In this document: positions 44,695-53,862 of the stretch, in pieces
Numbering within the stretch: position 1 is the stretch's first letter
Layout of the letters: every line of letters begins with the position of its first letter
Assembly (NCBI RefSeq): GCF_000013665.1
Contig: NC_007912.1
Location: forward strand, 2,776,501 to 2,840,500
Source of the DNA: Saccharophagus degradans 2-40
GTDB taxonomy: Bacteria > Pseudomonadota > Gammaproteobacteria > Pseudomonadales > Cellvibrionaceae
DNA length: 64,000 bases
Reading direction: 5' to 3'
Notes under the pieces: generated by a model
What the model was told of the DNA's origin: nothing
Databases searched by the model: none
What the model saw: only the letters and a program-made list of their open reading frames with translations
Translations under genes and position numbers: made by a program

Positions 44695-45377
44695 AAGCGG
44701 CCCCCGTAATACCATCGATGCAATCGATTTGTAGATACCCCGCACACGTAGGCCAATTGTATACACCACATTAATATAATGGTTTTTATGTACCCATTTT
44801 TACGCCACTTTCTACTAGACGTAACGACTTCTACCGGCAAAATAGCTTTATCGTAGTATCGATTAAGTTTGCAGCTTAAGGCCACATCCTCCATTAATAA
44901 AATAGGCTCATAACCGCCCATCGCGTTAAAAATATTACGCCTTACAAAAAGGGTTTGATCACCCGTTGCCACACCACTAATGGCCGTTCTAAAAGCAATG
45001 CCTCGCTCTACCCAACGAGCAATATGCGTATTATCATCCAGTTTTACCCGCGCGTGCCCCCATGCAACATGACTTGGCTGAGCGGCCAATGCCGTAAAAA
45101 AGGTGGCAGGCATAGACGTATCTGCGTGTAAGAATATCAACCACTCGCCTTGCGCCAACTTCGCGCCAGCGTTCATTTGGTAAGCTCGCCCTTTTTGTGC
45201 GGTAATTACAGTAAAATTATTTTGTTTAAGCCATACAACGCTACCATCTTCGCTTCCACCATCTACAAATAAAAACTCTACAGCTGCGCACACTGTAAGC
45301 TGTGATAGCGCTTCACATAAATTCGGCAGCTTTGCCCTTTCATTTAAAATTGGAATGATAACGGAGTACAACGGCAT
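44691..45377 (-). CDS. Selenodomain/ArsS-associated glycosyltransferase 2 (TIGR04283-type, GT2 fold)
   Basis: This is a 228-residue family 2 glycosyltransferase. MPLYSVIIPILNERAKLP, the acidic VDGGSEDGS and GEWLIFLHADTSMP give the nucleotide-sugar site; ATGDQTLFVRR and GGYEPILLMEDVALSCKL follow. A C-terminal hydrophobic helix may anchor it to the membrane. Start ATG 45377 lies 4 bp after the ArsS-type stop. The set of radical-SAM protein plus transferases 1 and 2 is the known conserved trio. Confidence 0.87.
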   Translation of the reverse strand: MPLYSVIIPILNERAKLPNLCEALSQLTVCAAVEFLFVDGGSEDGSVVWLKQNNFTVITAQKGRAYQMNAGAKLAQGEWLIFLHADTSMPATFFTALAAQPSHVAWGHARVKLDDNTHIARWVERGIAFRTAISGVATGDQTLFVRRNIFNAMGGYEPILLMEDVALSCKLNRYYDKAILPVEVVTSSRKWRKNGYIKTIILMWCIQLAYVCGVSTNRLHRWYYGGRL

Positions 45378-45381
45378 ACAA

Positions 45382-46371
45382 TTAAGCCAGTGCCCCACCA
45401 CAACTGCTGCCTTGGCCTGCGGTGCAACCATAGCAGTGGTCGCCAATAACAATGGGGTTACCGGTTATATCTTGCTGGAGTAAATCGGAGATATGAGTGC
45501 GTTTTGCGTCGGATGCAATCATGCCTTTGGCGCCTGCGCTGTGCGTTTGAAGCGGCATATCTAGCATTTGATTAAAATCACAATCGTAGACATAGCCCTG
45601 CCAATCGATACTTATTAAATTTTTACACATCACACCGGCTAAATTCGCGGCAGAAAAGTTATCTTTTAATAGTTGTAAGTAATCTTCGTATAAACCTTTA
45701 GAAAGCAACATGCTACCAAACCGGCTAATGGGCATATTGGTAATGGTAAGTAATTCATTAAAGCTTATGCCGAAATCTTGCGCGAGCTTTTGCTTGTAGT
45801 CTTGCTGCAACGCCTGCTGGCTGGGCGGCAAAAATGGGCCATTGGGATTATAAACAAGGTTCAAGCTCAGGTTTTCGCTTGTGCCATAACCAAGTTTATT
45901 CAACTTTTGCAGCGCGGTAATGGAAGAACCAAATACACCTTTGCCGCGCTGCTCGTTTACATTTTTTTCGGAGTAGCACGGTAACGAAGCCGATACCACA
46001 ACTTGGTGCAGAGCTAGAAATTCTGCAAGGTCTTCGTAGCCGGGTTCATTCAAAATAGTTAAATTGCACCTATCTATCACCGTTACGTTTCTAGCGCTTG
46101 CTTCGCGAACCAAATATTTAAAGTGTGGGTTCATCTCCGGCGCGCCGCCGGTTAAATCCAGAGTGGTTACACCAGTGAGGTCGATATACGCCAAAATCGC
46201 ACTTATTGTTTCTAAACTCGCTAACTCTGTACGCTTGGGGCCAGCATTTACATGGCAATGGGTACAACTCAAGTTGCATAAATAGCCAAGATTCACCTGT
46301 AAAACAGATAGCGCGCCCCTGTTAATGGCAGGAAAATCCGAATTAAGCAATAGTGGTTTTGTATCGAGCAT
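45382..46371 (-). CDS. arsS: Radical SAM/Cys-rich (selenodomain) protein, ArsS-type
   Basis: The 329-residue product has the radical-SAM cluster CX3CX2C (CNLSCTHC, Cys 32, 36, 39) in a SPASM-less barrel, DLTGGAPEMNPHF as the GGE-like motif, and a C-terminal Cys-rich domain ending CYGCTAGQGSSCGGALA. This matches the TIGR04167 family. Members named ArsS make arsenosugars from dimethylarsenic with S-adenosylmethionine. An arsM partner is not in this window, so the substrate is not proven. All Cys are Cys codons; no in-frame TGA is present. ATG follows AGGAAGCAC. Confidence 0.86.
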   Translation of the reverse strand: MLDTKPLLLNSDFPAINRGALSVLQVNLGYLCNLSCTHCHVNAGPKRTELASLETISAILAYIDLTGVTTLDLTGGAPEMNPHFKYLVREASARNVTVIDRCNLTILNEPGYEDLAEFLALHQVVVSASLPCYSEKNVNEQRGKGVFGSSITALQKLNKLGYGTSENLSLNLVYNPNGPFLPPSQQALQQDYKQKLAQDFGISFNELLTITNMPISRFGSMLLSKGLYEDYLQLLKDNFSAANLAGVMCKNLISIDWQGYVYDCDFNQMLDMPLQTHSAGAKGMIASDAKRTHISDLLQQDITGNPIVIGDHCYGCTAGQGSSCGGALA

Positions 46372-46689
46372 GTGCTTCCTTTGTTACTTATAGCCAGTAA
46401 TTAGCCAATGTTATTTGTTGCCAGTGCGTACCGCGACCAACCTTTACTGTACACAAGCCTATCATAGCGTTAACACTCACATTTATACCCAAAACACAGC
46501 TTAGATTGCTCACAATATTAATTTGCTGTGCCGCTGTTTAAATTCGTTTAGACCGTATAGGAAACTCAGATTAACCCCAATTGCTTTTTGCGAGAGCCAA
46601 AACGTTCAGCCGCAAGGCGTTCTTCGCAGCTAATGGCCTTAGCCCTTAGTAAGATTGGCAACCTGACGCCACAATAGAGACTTGGCTAT
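46372..46689. other. Gap upstream of ArsS-type gene and tRNA
   Basis: I see no gene in this stretch. It must contain the promoter of the ArsS-type operon (minus) but no convincing consensus stands out. Confidence 0.35.
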
Positions 46690-46717
46690 TTGATTACGGC
46701 GTTGGGTGAGGTATCAT
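46690..46717 (+). promoter_or_regulatory. Sigma70-like promoter of tRNA-Arg
   Basis: TTGATT, 16 nt, TATCAT (4/6 and 5/6), followed by a GC-rich discriminator (CGGCCCC) as in stable-RNA promoters. The start is about 38 nt before the tRNA. Confidence 0.55.
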
Positions 46718-46761
46718 TCGGCCCCTTGAAAAGCGCTAAACGCCCTAGCTGATCAATTTTT

Positions 46762-46838
46762 GCCCCGGTAGCTCAGTAGGATAGAGCAATCGCCTCCTAA
46801 GCGATAGGTCACAGGTTCGACTCCTGTTCGGGGCGCCA
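46762..46838 (+). tRNA. tRNA-Arg (anticodon CCT)
   Basis: This is a 77-nt cloverleaf: acceptor GCCCCGG pairs with TCGGGGC, the anticodon stem is ATCGC/GCGAT with loop CTCCTAA, and the T arm is ACAGG-TTCGACT-CCTGT. G73 is followed by an encoded CCA. Anticodon CCT reads the rare codon AGG. It lies upstream of rsmE, possibly in the same transcript. Confidence 0.97.
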
Positions 46839-46902
46839 ATTCAACACTATTGCATGCTGTGTAAGTGTTCTCATGCAAGCACACAACTACGCACCTTCTC
46901 GC

Positions 46903-47610
46903 ATGAACCTTTTACTATTAGACAATGCCGAAAATGATTCTCGAGCTGTGGTTACTGGCGAGAGGCACCAACATATTCGCAAGGTATTAAAGCTTCAACA
47001 GGGCGACACCCTTCGGGTGGGCATTATTAATGGCCCAGTTGGAATAGCAACCGTTGCCGAGCAGAGCGATACGTCTACCACTTTACAGTTAAGTATTAAT
47101 TCACCTGCCTCACCACCTTTGCCATTAACACTTATTCTAGCCCTGCCCCGTCCGCAAATGATTAAACGCATATTGCAAACCATTGCGACTATGGGGGTAC
47201 ACGAATTACACCTAATTCAAACAGGAAAAGTAGAAAAAAGCTTTTGGCAATCGCCCGCTGTTACCGATCAAGCCATTCGCGAGCAGTTGACTCTTGGGCT
47301 TGAACAAGGTGTAGCTACGCATCTACCCACAGTGCATAAACATATGCGTTTTCGGCCATTCGCTGAAGATGTACTGCCTTCCATAACGCCTACCAATAAA
47401 AAATTGATAGCGCATCTAGGCGACTACCCCAGCTGCCCTAGTTTGCAACCTAAAGAAGCCTGCACCATGGTTATTGGGCCAGAAGGTGGCTTTACTGAGC
47501 GTGAAGTAGAGAATTTTGTGAACAACGGCTACCAACCGGTACAGCTTGGGGCGCGAGTATTGAAAGTAGAAACAGCAGTGCCAGTAATTATTAGCAAGCT
47601 CTACTACTAA
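46903..47610 (+). CDS. rsmE: 16S rRNA (uracil-1498-N3)-methyltransferase RsmE
   Basis: RsmE is a SPOUT methyltransferase that methylates U1498 of 16S rRNA. The N-terminal PUA-like part has TGERHQHIRKVLKLQQGDTL, and the C-terminal knot has MVIGPEGGFTEREVENFV and LGARVLKVETAVPVII. I prefer ATG 46903 (MNLLLLDNAENDS, 235 residues) because relatives begin this way. Neither that start nor ATG 46873 has a good ribosome-binding site, so the start is uncertain. Confidence 0.94.
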   Translation: MNLLLLDNAENDSRAVVTGERHQHIRKVLKLQQGDTLRVGIINGPVGIATVAEQSDTSTTLQLSINSPASPPLPLTLILALPRPQMIKRILQTIATMGVHELHLIQTGKVEKSFWQSPAVTDQAIREQLTLGLEQGVATHLPTVHKHMRFRPFAEDVLPSITPTNKKLIAHLGDYPSCPSLQPKEACTMVIGPEGGFTEREVENFVNNGYQPVQLGARVLKVETAVPVIISKLYY

Positions 47611-47686
47611 GCGAGCTAAACTTACCACTTATCGGCACCATTTAATTCCACCGCTTAACTTCGTCCTAGCTGTTATCTGTTATCTG

Positions 47687-48973
47687 TTAGCTATCCCCCC
47701 CATGTACTACAGCAATAAAATTTGCGAACGCTTTTTCCTGTACTAGCTCGGGGTAATGAGTTTCTAGGTAATTCACAATATTATGCGTTTTTTTATCGTT
47801 CGCTAGCTCAAAGTAATACACCTGTGCCAGCAGCAATAAAATATGTGGCTTCACCAGTTCAGTCGCAAAGTGTTTTGCAGCTATGGTTAGCACTTGGGCT
47901 TTCTTGGCTGGCAAAATTGGTACGCCACTACGGCACAAGTTTAAGCAATCTTGCGCATTTTTAAACGGGAAAAATCCGTCCCGCTCAAAAAATGGCTGTG
48001 CATACTGCCAGGCATCCCCAAACAAGCTGCGTTTAATTTGATTATGGGTAAGCCGTTGGGCTACCGCCTCTAGAAACACCCAATCGTTCCAATCCTGTAT
48101 GCGCGCCCAAACATTCAACCACAAATCGACTACCTCCACGCCCATCGCTTCATACTTGGCCACATATGCTTCAAGCTGCACTATTCCGTTTGCAATTCTA
48201 TTTTTAGTAGAAAGCTGAAATAAATGTGGGCCAAGTATATTTAATTCTTTTTCGGCATCAAAAACCGCCTGCTGATAAGGTGTTTGATTATCGATATCGG
48301 CAACAAAACCTAGCCCACTCACGTGTTCGCGCGCAATGCTGCCCAACCAAAAAACATAAGCATTTACAAGCCACAACAAACAGAAACTATAAAGCAATGT
48401 GATAGCGCTGCGGTATTCGAACGCAAAATGGCAAAACAATATAAGTAGCGCGCCTACAAATACTAACCTCAGGTATTTAACACCTACTTCAAAGGCGGTA
48501 CGCAGCACATTCATTGGGTTTAACCCTGCCCACGCAGAACCCTGCATTGCCACACTTATTAAAATTGCCGGGGTAAAAAAAGCCAAATAAAAGTAAAGTA
48601 ATACGAGTAGAAGCTCTGCCCTGGGCGAACCTAACTTTGCGTAAGCGCCCCATACTAACGCAAACACACAAGCTACCCCCAATAACTTTTTTGGGCCACT
48701 GAATACGCCAAAATGCGTTAACTGCATAACAGGGAATTCACTATAACCGTGGGCGCCATGCTCAATAACAATAAAACAAAATTCACAATAAGTGTAAAAA
48801 AGTAAAAACCACAAAGGAACTGTTATCAGCCACATCATTGGCTCGGACGAATCCGTGGCACCGCCCTGTAAAACAAAAACGAGATAAGTAAGGAAGAATA
48901 AAAAGCACCCTGCACCCCAAATACACAACGTGCAAATAAACAGGGTTGAATCGGTAAAGAGCGCTTTAAACAT
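47687..48973 (-). CDS. Multi-pass inner-membrane protein of unknown function
   Basis: The product has 428 residues if started at ATG 48973; a TTG at 49003 would add ten. Residues ~1-230 contain about six hydrophobic segments (FICTLCIWGAGCFLFFLTYL, WLITVPLWFLLFYTYCEF, LLVLLYFYLAFFTPAILISV). Residues ~250-428 form a soluble, helical, TPR-like domain (HLFQLSTKNRIANGIVQLEA, ILLLLAQVYYFELANDKK). I do not recognise a named family. It lies 12 bp downstream of the GGDEF-EAL gene on the same strand, so the two are probably cotranscribed. It converges with rsmE. Confidence 0.8.
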   Translation of the reverse strand: MFKALFTDSTLFICTLCIWGAGCFLFFLTYLVFVLQGGATDSSEPMMWLITVPLWFLLFYTYCEFCFIVIEHGAHGYSEFPVMQLTHFGVFSGPKKLLGVACVFALVWGAYAKLGSPRAELLLVLLYFYLAFFTPAILISVAMQGSAWAGLNPMNVLRTAFEVGVKYLRLVFVGALLILFCHFAFEYRSAITLLYSFCLLWLVNAYVFWLGSIAREHVSGLGFVADIDNQTPYQQAVFDAEKELNILGPHLFQLSTKNRIANGIVQLEAYVAKYEAMGVEVVDLWLNVWARIQDWNDWVFLEAVAQRLTHNQIKRSLFGDAWQYAQPFFERDGFFPFKNAQDCLNLCRSGVPILPAKKAQVLTIAAKHFATELVKPHILLLLAQVYYFELANDKKTHNIVNYLETHYPELVQEKAFANFIAVVHGGDS

Positions 48974-49015
48974 AGAGGATATTCTTACAACACCTTTGCG
49001 CAAGGTGCAGGCTAA

Positions 49016-51478
49016 TTATTTTTCGTCGCGCTTATTGGCTCCGCAGCCCCATGTAATATCTTTGGTGGTTAAAAGCTCCGCAAAGGCATCCGCATTCACA
49101 GGCGGGCTACACAAATAGCCTTGATAATACTTACAGTTGTATTCGCGTACCAAGTGCAACTGATCGCAGGTTTCTACCCCTTCAGCAACTACATCCAAGC
49201 CCAACATATTACCCATGGCGCTAATAGTTTCTACAAGCACCCTGTCGTTACGGTCGAACGTAATATCGCGCACAAAGCTTTGATCTACTTTCAAAATAGC
49301 AACTGGCAACTGTTTTAAATAACTAATTGATGAGTAACCCGTACCAAAATCATCGAGCGCGAAATTAATACCTAGCTCGCATAAACTAGACATAGTAGCA
49401 ACCGTTTCTTCTAGGTTGTGAATAACAATGCCTTCTGTAATTTCCATCTCAATCAACGAGGGGTTAATACCTACTTCCTGCAGGATTTTGGTTACATCAT
49501 TTACAAACTCAGAAGACCGGAACTGACGCGGGCTAATATTCACCCCTAAGCGCATGTCGTCCTTCCAAATACCTTGCTCTTGCCAAATTTTTACTTGGCG
49601 AATTGAATCTTCTAATACCCAACGGCCAACTTCTACAATAAGGCCAGACGTTTCTAAAATGGGTATAAACTCTGCCGGCGATATCATGCCTCTGTCGGGG
49701 TGCTCCCAGCGTAACAATGCTTCTGCGCCCACTATCTGAGAGGTGGTAACATCTACGCGCGGCTGATAGTACAAACTAAAACGGTGTTGCTCTAACGCTT
49801 TGTGTAGGTCACCCTCCATTACCAGCACATTGCGCGCTTTATCTGCCATGTATTTGTTAAAGAACTGAATGGCATCACGCCCCTGCTCTTTTACCTGATA
49901 CATAGCGGTATCGGCGTAACGCAACAATTCATGCACGCCTGCGTCTTCTTCTGGGTACATAACAATACCCACACTACAGGTTACGTGAAGTTGTAAATCG
50001 TTATAAAAATGTGGCTCAGAAATATATCTGCGCAGGCGTTCGCCTATATCTTCTGCCCGTAATATCGAGGTAGGTAGCTCATCCCCTAGATTGGTGAGCA
50101 CAACAACGAATTCATCGCCCCCTAGGCGCACAACTAAATCATTTTCTTTGGTTACTGCGGTTAACCGTTGAGCAACGTGTTTTAGCACTCCATCACCCGC
50201 CGGATGACCGAGGGAGTCGTTGATGTATTTAAATTGGTCTAAATCGATAAAGAGCAACGCACCGTAGTACTGGCCGTGATTAGCCTTACGCACCTCTTCC
50301 TCTAAGCGCTCTACAAGGTAACTGCGATTGGGTAAATCGGTGAGCGCATCGTGATACGCCATGTGCTCCATTTGCGCTTGGGTTCGCTTAAGTTCAGTAA
50401 TATCAGACGATACAACCAACGAAACCACTTCGTCATAGAATTCCATGGGCATAACGTGGGTGTGCATATCGCGCTCTTCACCATCGTTAGTAATCCATTT
50501 CTCTTCCCAAATTTGCGCACTTATTCGCGATTTAATGACCTCTGCATCTAAATCGATAATTTGCTGCGGATCGGTAACAAAGAATTCGGCAAAATCACTA
50601 ATGTGGGAGCCGCGCATTGCGTCGGGCTTAGTGTGTAAGAAATCAGCCAGTGCCTGGTTAGCAAATATGTAATGGCCATCTTTATTGCGCGCACCTACCC
50701 ACACGGGCAAGCTATCGATAATTTGGCGTACGTGCTCTTCACTTTTACGCAGTACTACCTCAACAGCTCGGCGTTTGGCCAGCGCTAAATCGACCGCATC
50801 GAGCAACTGGTTTGTACTGGCTACAAGCTGAGTTAATTCATCGTCATGTATACCTGCAGGGCGCGAAAGTCGCTGCTCGCCAGGGCTACCTGGGTTTATT
50901 TGTTTAACCTGCAGAGCAATTTGAATAAGCGGTTTGGTTAGCAGGTAATAAAACGCAATAAACAAGAAAAATACGAGCAAAGAACTGCGAATTAAGCCGA
51001 ACGCAATAACCACTGCACTAGATTGATAAAACTGGCCGTAGGCCGCATCCATATTTACATCGAAGGTAATATAGCCATTTTCGCCGCCAGTAGGCATGTA
51101 TAACGGCGCAGAATGGCGCAATACTTCATTGGATATTTGTCGCGTTAACCATTTGGTATTAGACGCTGGGGTTTCTCTGCTTAATTGCGCCAGCTCTGTG
51201 CCTAACTCATTTTTTATAGTTACCGACGTAATAAAATCGTAGCGCATTAAGCCTGTGGCAACTTCGGCGGCTAATTTTGCATCTAGGGTGTGAACGGCTC
51301 GAACAGCTGGGGGGGTGGAAACGGCGGTAATTTTGGATATTTGGCGGTTAATTTCTGTAGTTTGTACTTGGTAATCTATATATATCTGAATCGCGCTCAT
51401 CACACTGCCCACGAGCAGCGCGATTAGAATCCCCACCTTTGCCAGGCGGAACGATATACCTTGAAAGAAACCTTGCAC
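49016..51478 (-). CDS. Membrane-bound PAS-GGDEF-EAL cyclic-di-GMP protein
   Basis: The 820-residue protein has membrane helices at ~13-35 and ~155-180 around a periplasmic sensor, a HAMP-like linker (~183-235), a PAS domain (~245-365), GGDEF (~375-545) and EAL (~550-805). The GGDEF signature RLGGDEF (453-457 for GGDEF) is intact. The inhibitory-site position reads KEND instead of RxxD. In the EAL domain EALLRW, DDFGTGYSS and VAEGVET are intact, so both synthesis and breakdown of c-di-GMP are possible. The GTG start has AGG 6 nt upstream. It is likely to influence motility through the c-di-GMP-sensing FleQ and PilZ proteins nearby. Confidence 0.95.
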   Translation of the reverse strand: MQGFFQGISFRLAKVGILIALLVGSVMSAIQIYIDYQVQTTEINRQISKITAVSTPPAVRAVHTLDAKLAAEVATGLMRYDFITSVTIKNELGTELAQLSRETPASNTKWLTRQISNEVLRHSAPLYMPTGGENGYITFDVNMDAAYGQFYQSSAVVIAFGLIRSSLLVFFLFIAFYYLLTKPLIQIALQVKQINPGSPGEQRLSRPAGIHDDELTQLVASTNQLLDAVDLALAKRRAVEVVLRKSEEHVRQIIDSLPVWVGARNKDGHYIFANQALADFLHTKPDAMRGSHISDFAEFFVTDPQQIIDLDAEVIKSRISAQIWEEKWITNDGEERDMHTHVMPMEFYDEVVSLVVSSDITELKRTQAQMEHMAYHDALTDLPNRSYLVERLEEEVRKANHGQYYGALLFIDLDQFKYINDSLGHPAGDGVLKHVAQRLTAVTKENDLVVRLGGDEFVVVLTNLGDELPTSILRAEDIGERLRRYISEPHFYNDLQLHVTCSVGIVMYPEEDAGVHELLRYADTAMYQVKEQGRDAIQFFNKYMADKARNVLVMEGDLHKALEQHRFSLYYQPRVDVTTSQIVGAEALLRWEHPDRGMISPAEFIPILETSGLIVEVGRWVLEDSIRQVKIWQEQGIWKDDMRLGVNISPRQFRSSEFVNDVTKILQEVGINPSLIEMEITEGIVIHNLEETVATMSSLCELGINFALDDFGTGYSSISYLKQLPVAILKVDQSFVRDITFDRNDRVLVETISAMGNMLGLDVVAEGVETCDQLHLVREYNCKYYQGYLCSPPVNADAFAELLTTKDITWGCGANKRDEK

Positions 51479-51663
51479 TTAGCGCCTATCCCCAATTTCT
51501 AATTATTCGTTCATTATAGTTTACATTCTGGCCGCTAACCCCTGCGGCCTTGATTTTGGAGAAACTACGGCGCAATAATGCCATAACCTGTGCAGGATAA
51601 CGACCAGAATCAAAATCGACTACAAGTTATAGCCGCGCTCAGGGTTGTTCTAGCCGTTAAATA

Positions 51664-52596
51664 TTAACCGAGATTAACTGCCTCTATTAGCTTAACTGGG
51701 TCTTGCTCCCCTTTTAGACTATTACCAGCAAAGCTATCGTCTAATGGTGGAAACACGTTTATAGCGCTCTGCTCGCCATAATCCTTTGGCTCTGCGCTTC
51801 TGTCTATTGTTAGGCCCACAAAGTCGTAAAGCTCTGTATCGGCCAATTGAGAAGCCGAAACCCGCTGCAATGACGAAAATATGGTTTCAATTCTACCCGG
51901 AAACTGTTTTTCCCAGCCTTGCAGCATTTGCTTAATAGCTTGGCGCTGTAGGTTTTCCTGCGAACCACATAGGTTACAAGGAATAATAGGGAATGCCTTT
52001 TGTTTGGCAAACTCTTCTAAATCGGCTTCTACACAGTATGCCAACGGCCGAATAATAATATTGCGCTTATCGTCCGCCAGTAGTTTGGGCGGCATGGCTT
52101 TTAATCTGCCGCCATAAAACATGTTTAAAAACAGTGTTTCTACAATATCGTCGCGGTGGTGGCCCAATGCAATTTTGGTGGCGCCAATACGCTCTGCAAA
52201 GCCATAGAGCGTGCCGCGGCGCAATCGAGAACACAGGCCGCAGGTAGTTTTACCCTCAGGGATAACCGATTTGACAACGCTATAGGTGTCTCGCTCAACA
52301 ATGTGGTATTCGATACCTAACGAGTCTAGGTATTCGGGCAATATATGCTCAGGAAAGCCCGGCTGCTTTTGATCCATATTTACTGCCACTATATCGAACT
52401 TTATGGGCGCGGCTTTCTGCAATCCCATTAATATATCGAGCATAGCGTATGAATCTTTCCCGCCAGACAAGCAAACCATAACCTTATCGCCATCTTCAAT
52501 CATGTTGTAATCGGCAATAGCCTTACCCACATTGCGGCGAAGACGCTTTTGTAGTTTGTTGAACTCTAATTTGCTGCGGCGCACATCTTGGGTCAT
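51664..52596 (-). CDS. ttcA: tRNA 2-thiocytidine biosynthesis protein TtcA
   Basis: TtcA thiolates cytidine 32 of certain tRNAs, using ATP and an iron-sulfur cluster. The PP-loop SGGKDS is at 44-49. The CXXC pairs that hold the cluster are CGLC (119-122) and CNLC (207-210). [19 protein letters not shown] is the family signature. The 310 residues are typical. It is monocistronic and diverges from the PilZ gene. Confidence 0.97.
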   Translation of the reverse strand: MTQDVRRSKLEFNKLQKRLRRNVGKAIADYNMIEDGDKVMVCLSGGKDSYAMLDILMGLQKAAPIKFDIVAVNMDQKQPGFPEHILPEYLDSLGIEYHIVERDTYSVVKSVIPEGKTTCGLCSRLRRGTLYGFAERIGATKIALGHHRDDIVETLFLNMFYGGRLKAMPPKLLADDKRNIIIRPLAYCVEADLEEFAKQKAFPIIPCNLCGSQENLQRQAIKQMLQGWEKQFPGRIETIFSSLQRVSASQLADTELYDFVGLTIDRSAEPKDYGEQSAINVFPPLDDSFAGNSLKGEQDPVKLIEAVNLG

Positions 52597-52912
52597 GTTT
52601 ACTCTTCTTAGGGTATTGATAAGGCTGAAAAGGCGGCCATTGTACGGTTTTTGATCTCGGCTGTGAACGGTAATTTATCACCGCTCTTTACCTGCCAATG
52701 CAGGCAAAACTTTGCCATTATTGTAGCCACTGGCGGCAACCTAAGCATTAGCACGAACCACACCAGCCCACCATCACTAGCGCACATTCGTATATCACCC
52801 AATCGCCCATGGCCGGCACGCCCTTTGCATTTGCAGTAAAGAGGTTAATAGGTACCAAGGTCGATAGCCGTAAAACCTAACGCCATTACTACTTAGCAGA
52901 GGGAACCAAACA
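52597..52912. other. Divergent gap between ttcA and the PilZ gene
   Basis: Nothing beyond a small palindrome (CCTGC-CAAT-GCAGG around 52690-52704) is visible. No protein-like frame with a ribosome-binding site was found. Confidence 0.35.
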
Positions 52913-53749
52913 ATGAAGCGTGTCGCAAACCTATTTTCTCGTTTTGCCAAACGTGCCAACACCACAGGTGCGGCACAGAGGGAATTCGACAAACTGTGCG
53001 CTCAACGCAGCATTAAAGGCGAACCGTGGCCACATAGTATGCTTTACGCCCTTTTAGACCACTGCTCGCGCCGCACAAGCGTGCGCCTGTTAGTGCTAGA
53101 TCGCACCACACTTAATTACAACCACGCGCAAACGATGCTAATAGGGTTTGACCCAGATACCAGAGAGCTTCTTATTGATGCCCCTACAAATATCAACTTG
53201 CATGCATTAGTCGACGCTCGCGACGCCAATAGCGAAGTTATTCTTCAATTACAGGTTGAACAGGGCTACTTAAATATTACTTGCAGCATTACTGACTTAA
53301 GCCTGCAAAAAGGTAGGCAGGCTTACGTTACCCTCACGGCTACTCAACACGCGGTAACGTCAAATCGTCGTTTTTACCCAAGAGTTTCGTTCAGCCACCC
53401 TTCGCAACCTATTGTAAAAGTCTCTCCCGACGGCAAACCAGCTCTGCAATTCAAGCTTATGGATATAAGCCGCCAAGGAGCAAAGTTAATGTTTCAAGGT
53501 AGAGATATTCGCAAAGACATTACTGGCGCAAGTGATAAGAAAACGTCTACCATTTTGCACACAGAATTTATATTTAACGACCACTTCACCCTACCGCTGC
53601 GCTGCGAACTTGTTCAAGCAAAGTATCTTCGAACCCCAGGCTGTCACAATCAAGTACGGGTAAAATTTTATCGCCCAGAGCCCACTGCTCAAGCTCAGCT
53701 CGACGAACTTATTGGCCTGCTAAGCATGGATGAGCAATTTGCCGCTTAA
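52913..53749 (+). CDS. PilZ-domain c-di-GMP receptor (YcgR-like layout)
   Basis: The 278-residue protein has an N-terminal YcgR-like beta domain (~60-150) and a C-terminal PilZ domain (~155-265). The c-di-GMP-binding motifs are complete: RRFYPR (RxxxR) and DISRQG (D/NxSxxG). YcgR-type proteins slow or bias the flagellar motor by binding FliG/MotA at high c-di-GMP, which would fit the flagellar genes nearby. Other PilZ roles are possible. It has an AGAGGG ribosome-binding site 9 nt from the ATG and is a single-gene unit upstream of bioA. Confidence 0.85.
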   Translation: MKRVANLFSRFAKRANTTGAAQREFDKLCAQRSIKGEPWPHSMLYALLDHCSRRTSVRLLVLDRTTLNYNHAQTMLIGFDPDTRELLIDAPTNINLHALVDARDANSEVILQLQVEQGYLNITCSITDLSLQKGRQAYVTLTATQHAVTSNRRFYPRVSFSHPSQPIVKVSPDGKPALQFKLMDISRQGAKLMFQGRDIRKDITGASDKKTSTILHTEFIFNDHFTLPLRCELVQAKYLRTPGCHNQVRVKFYRPEPTAQAQLDELIGLLSMDEQFAA

Positions 53750-53862
53750 ACTAAAATATAAGCGCTGAAGCCGCCAATCTAAGACAAAGTGCCACCAACA
53801 TCGCAGTCGCAAGCATTTGTGAGTAAAATGCTGCATCCACGCAGCAATAAAAGGTAAGCACA

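Noticed and set aside
45382-45450. Possible selenocysteine in the ArsS-type Cys-rich tail
   Set aside because: All positions are Cys codons and there is no in-frame TGA before the stop.
47670-47692. CTGTTAT tandem repeat after rsmE
   Set aside because: Only about three imperfect 7-mers in a convergent gap; no further structure, likely chance.
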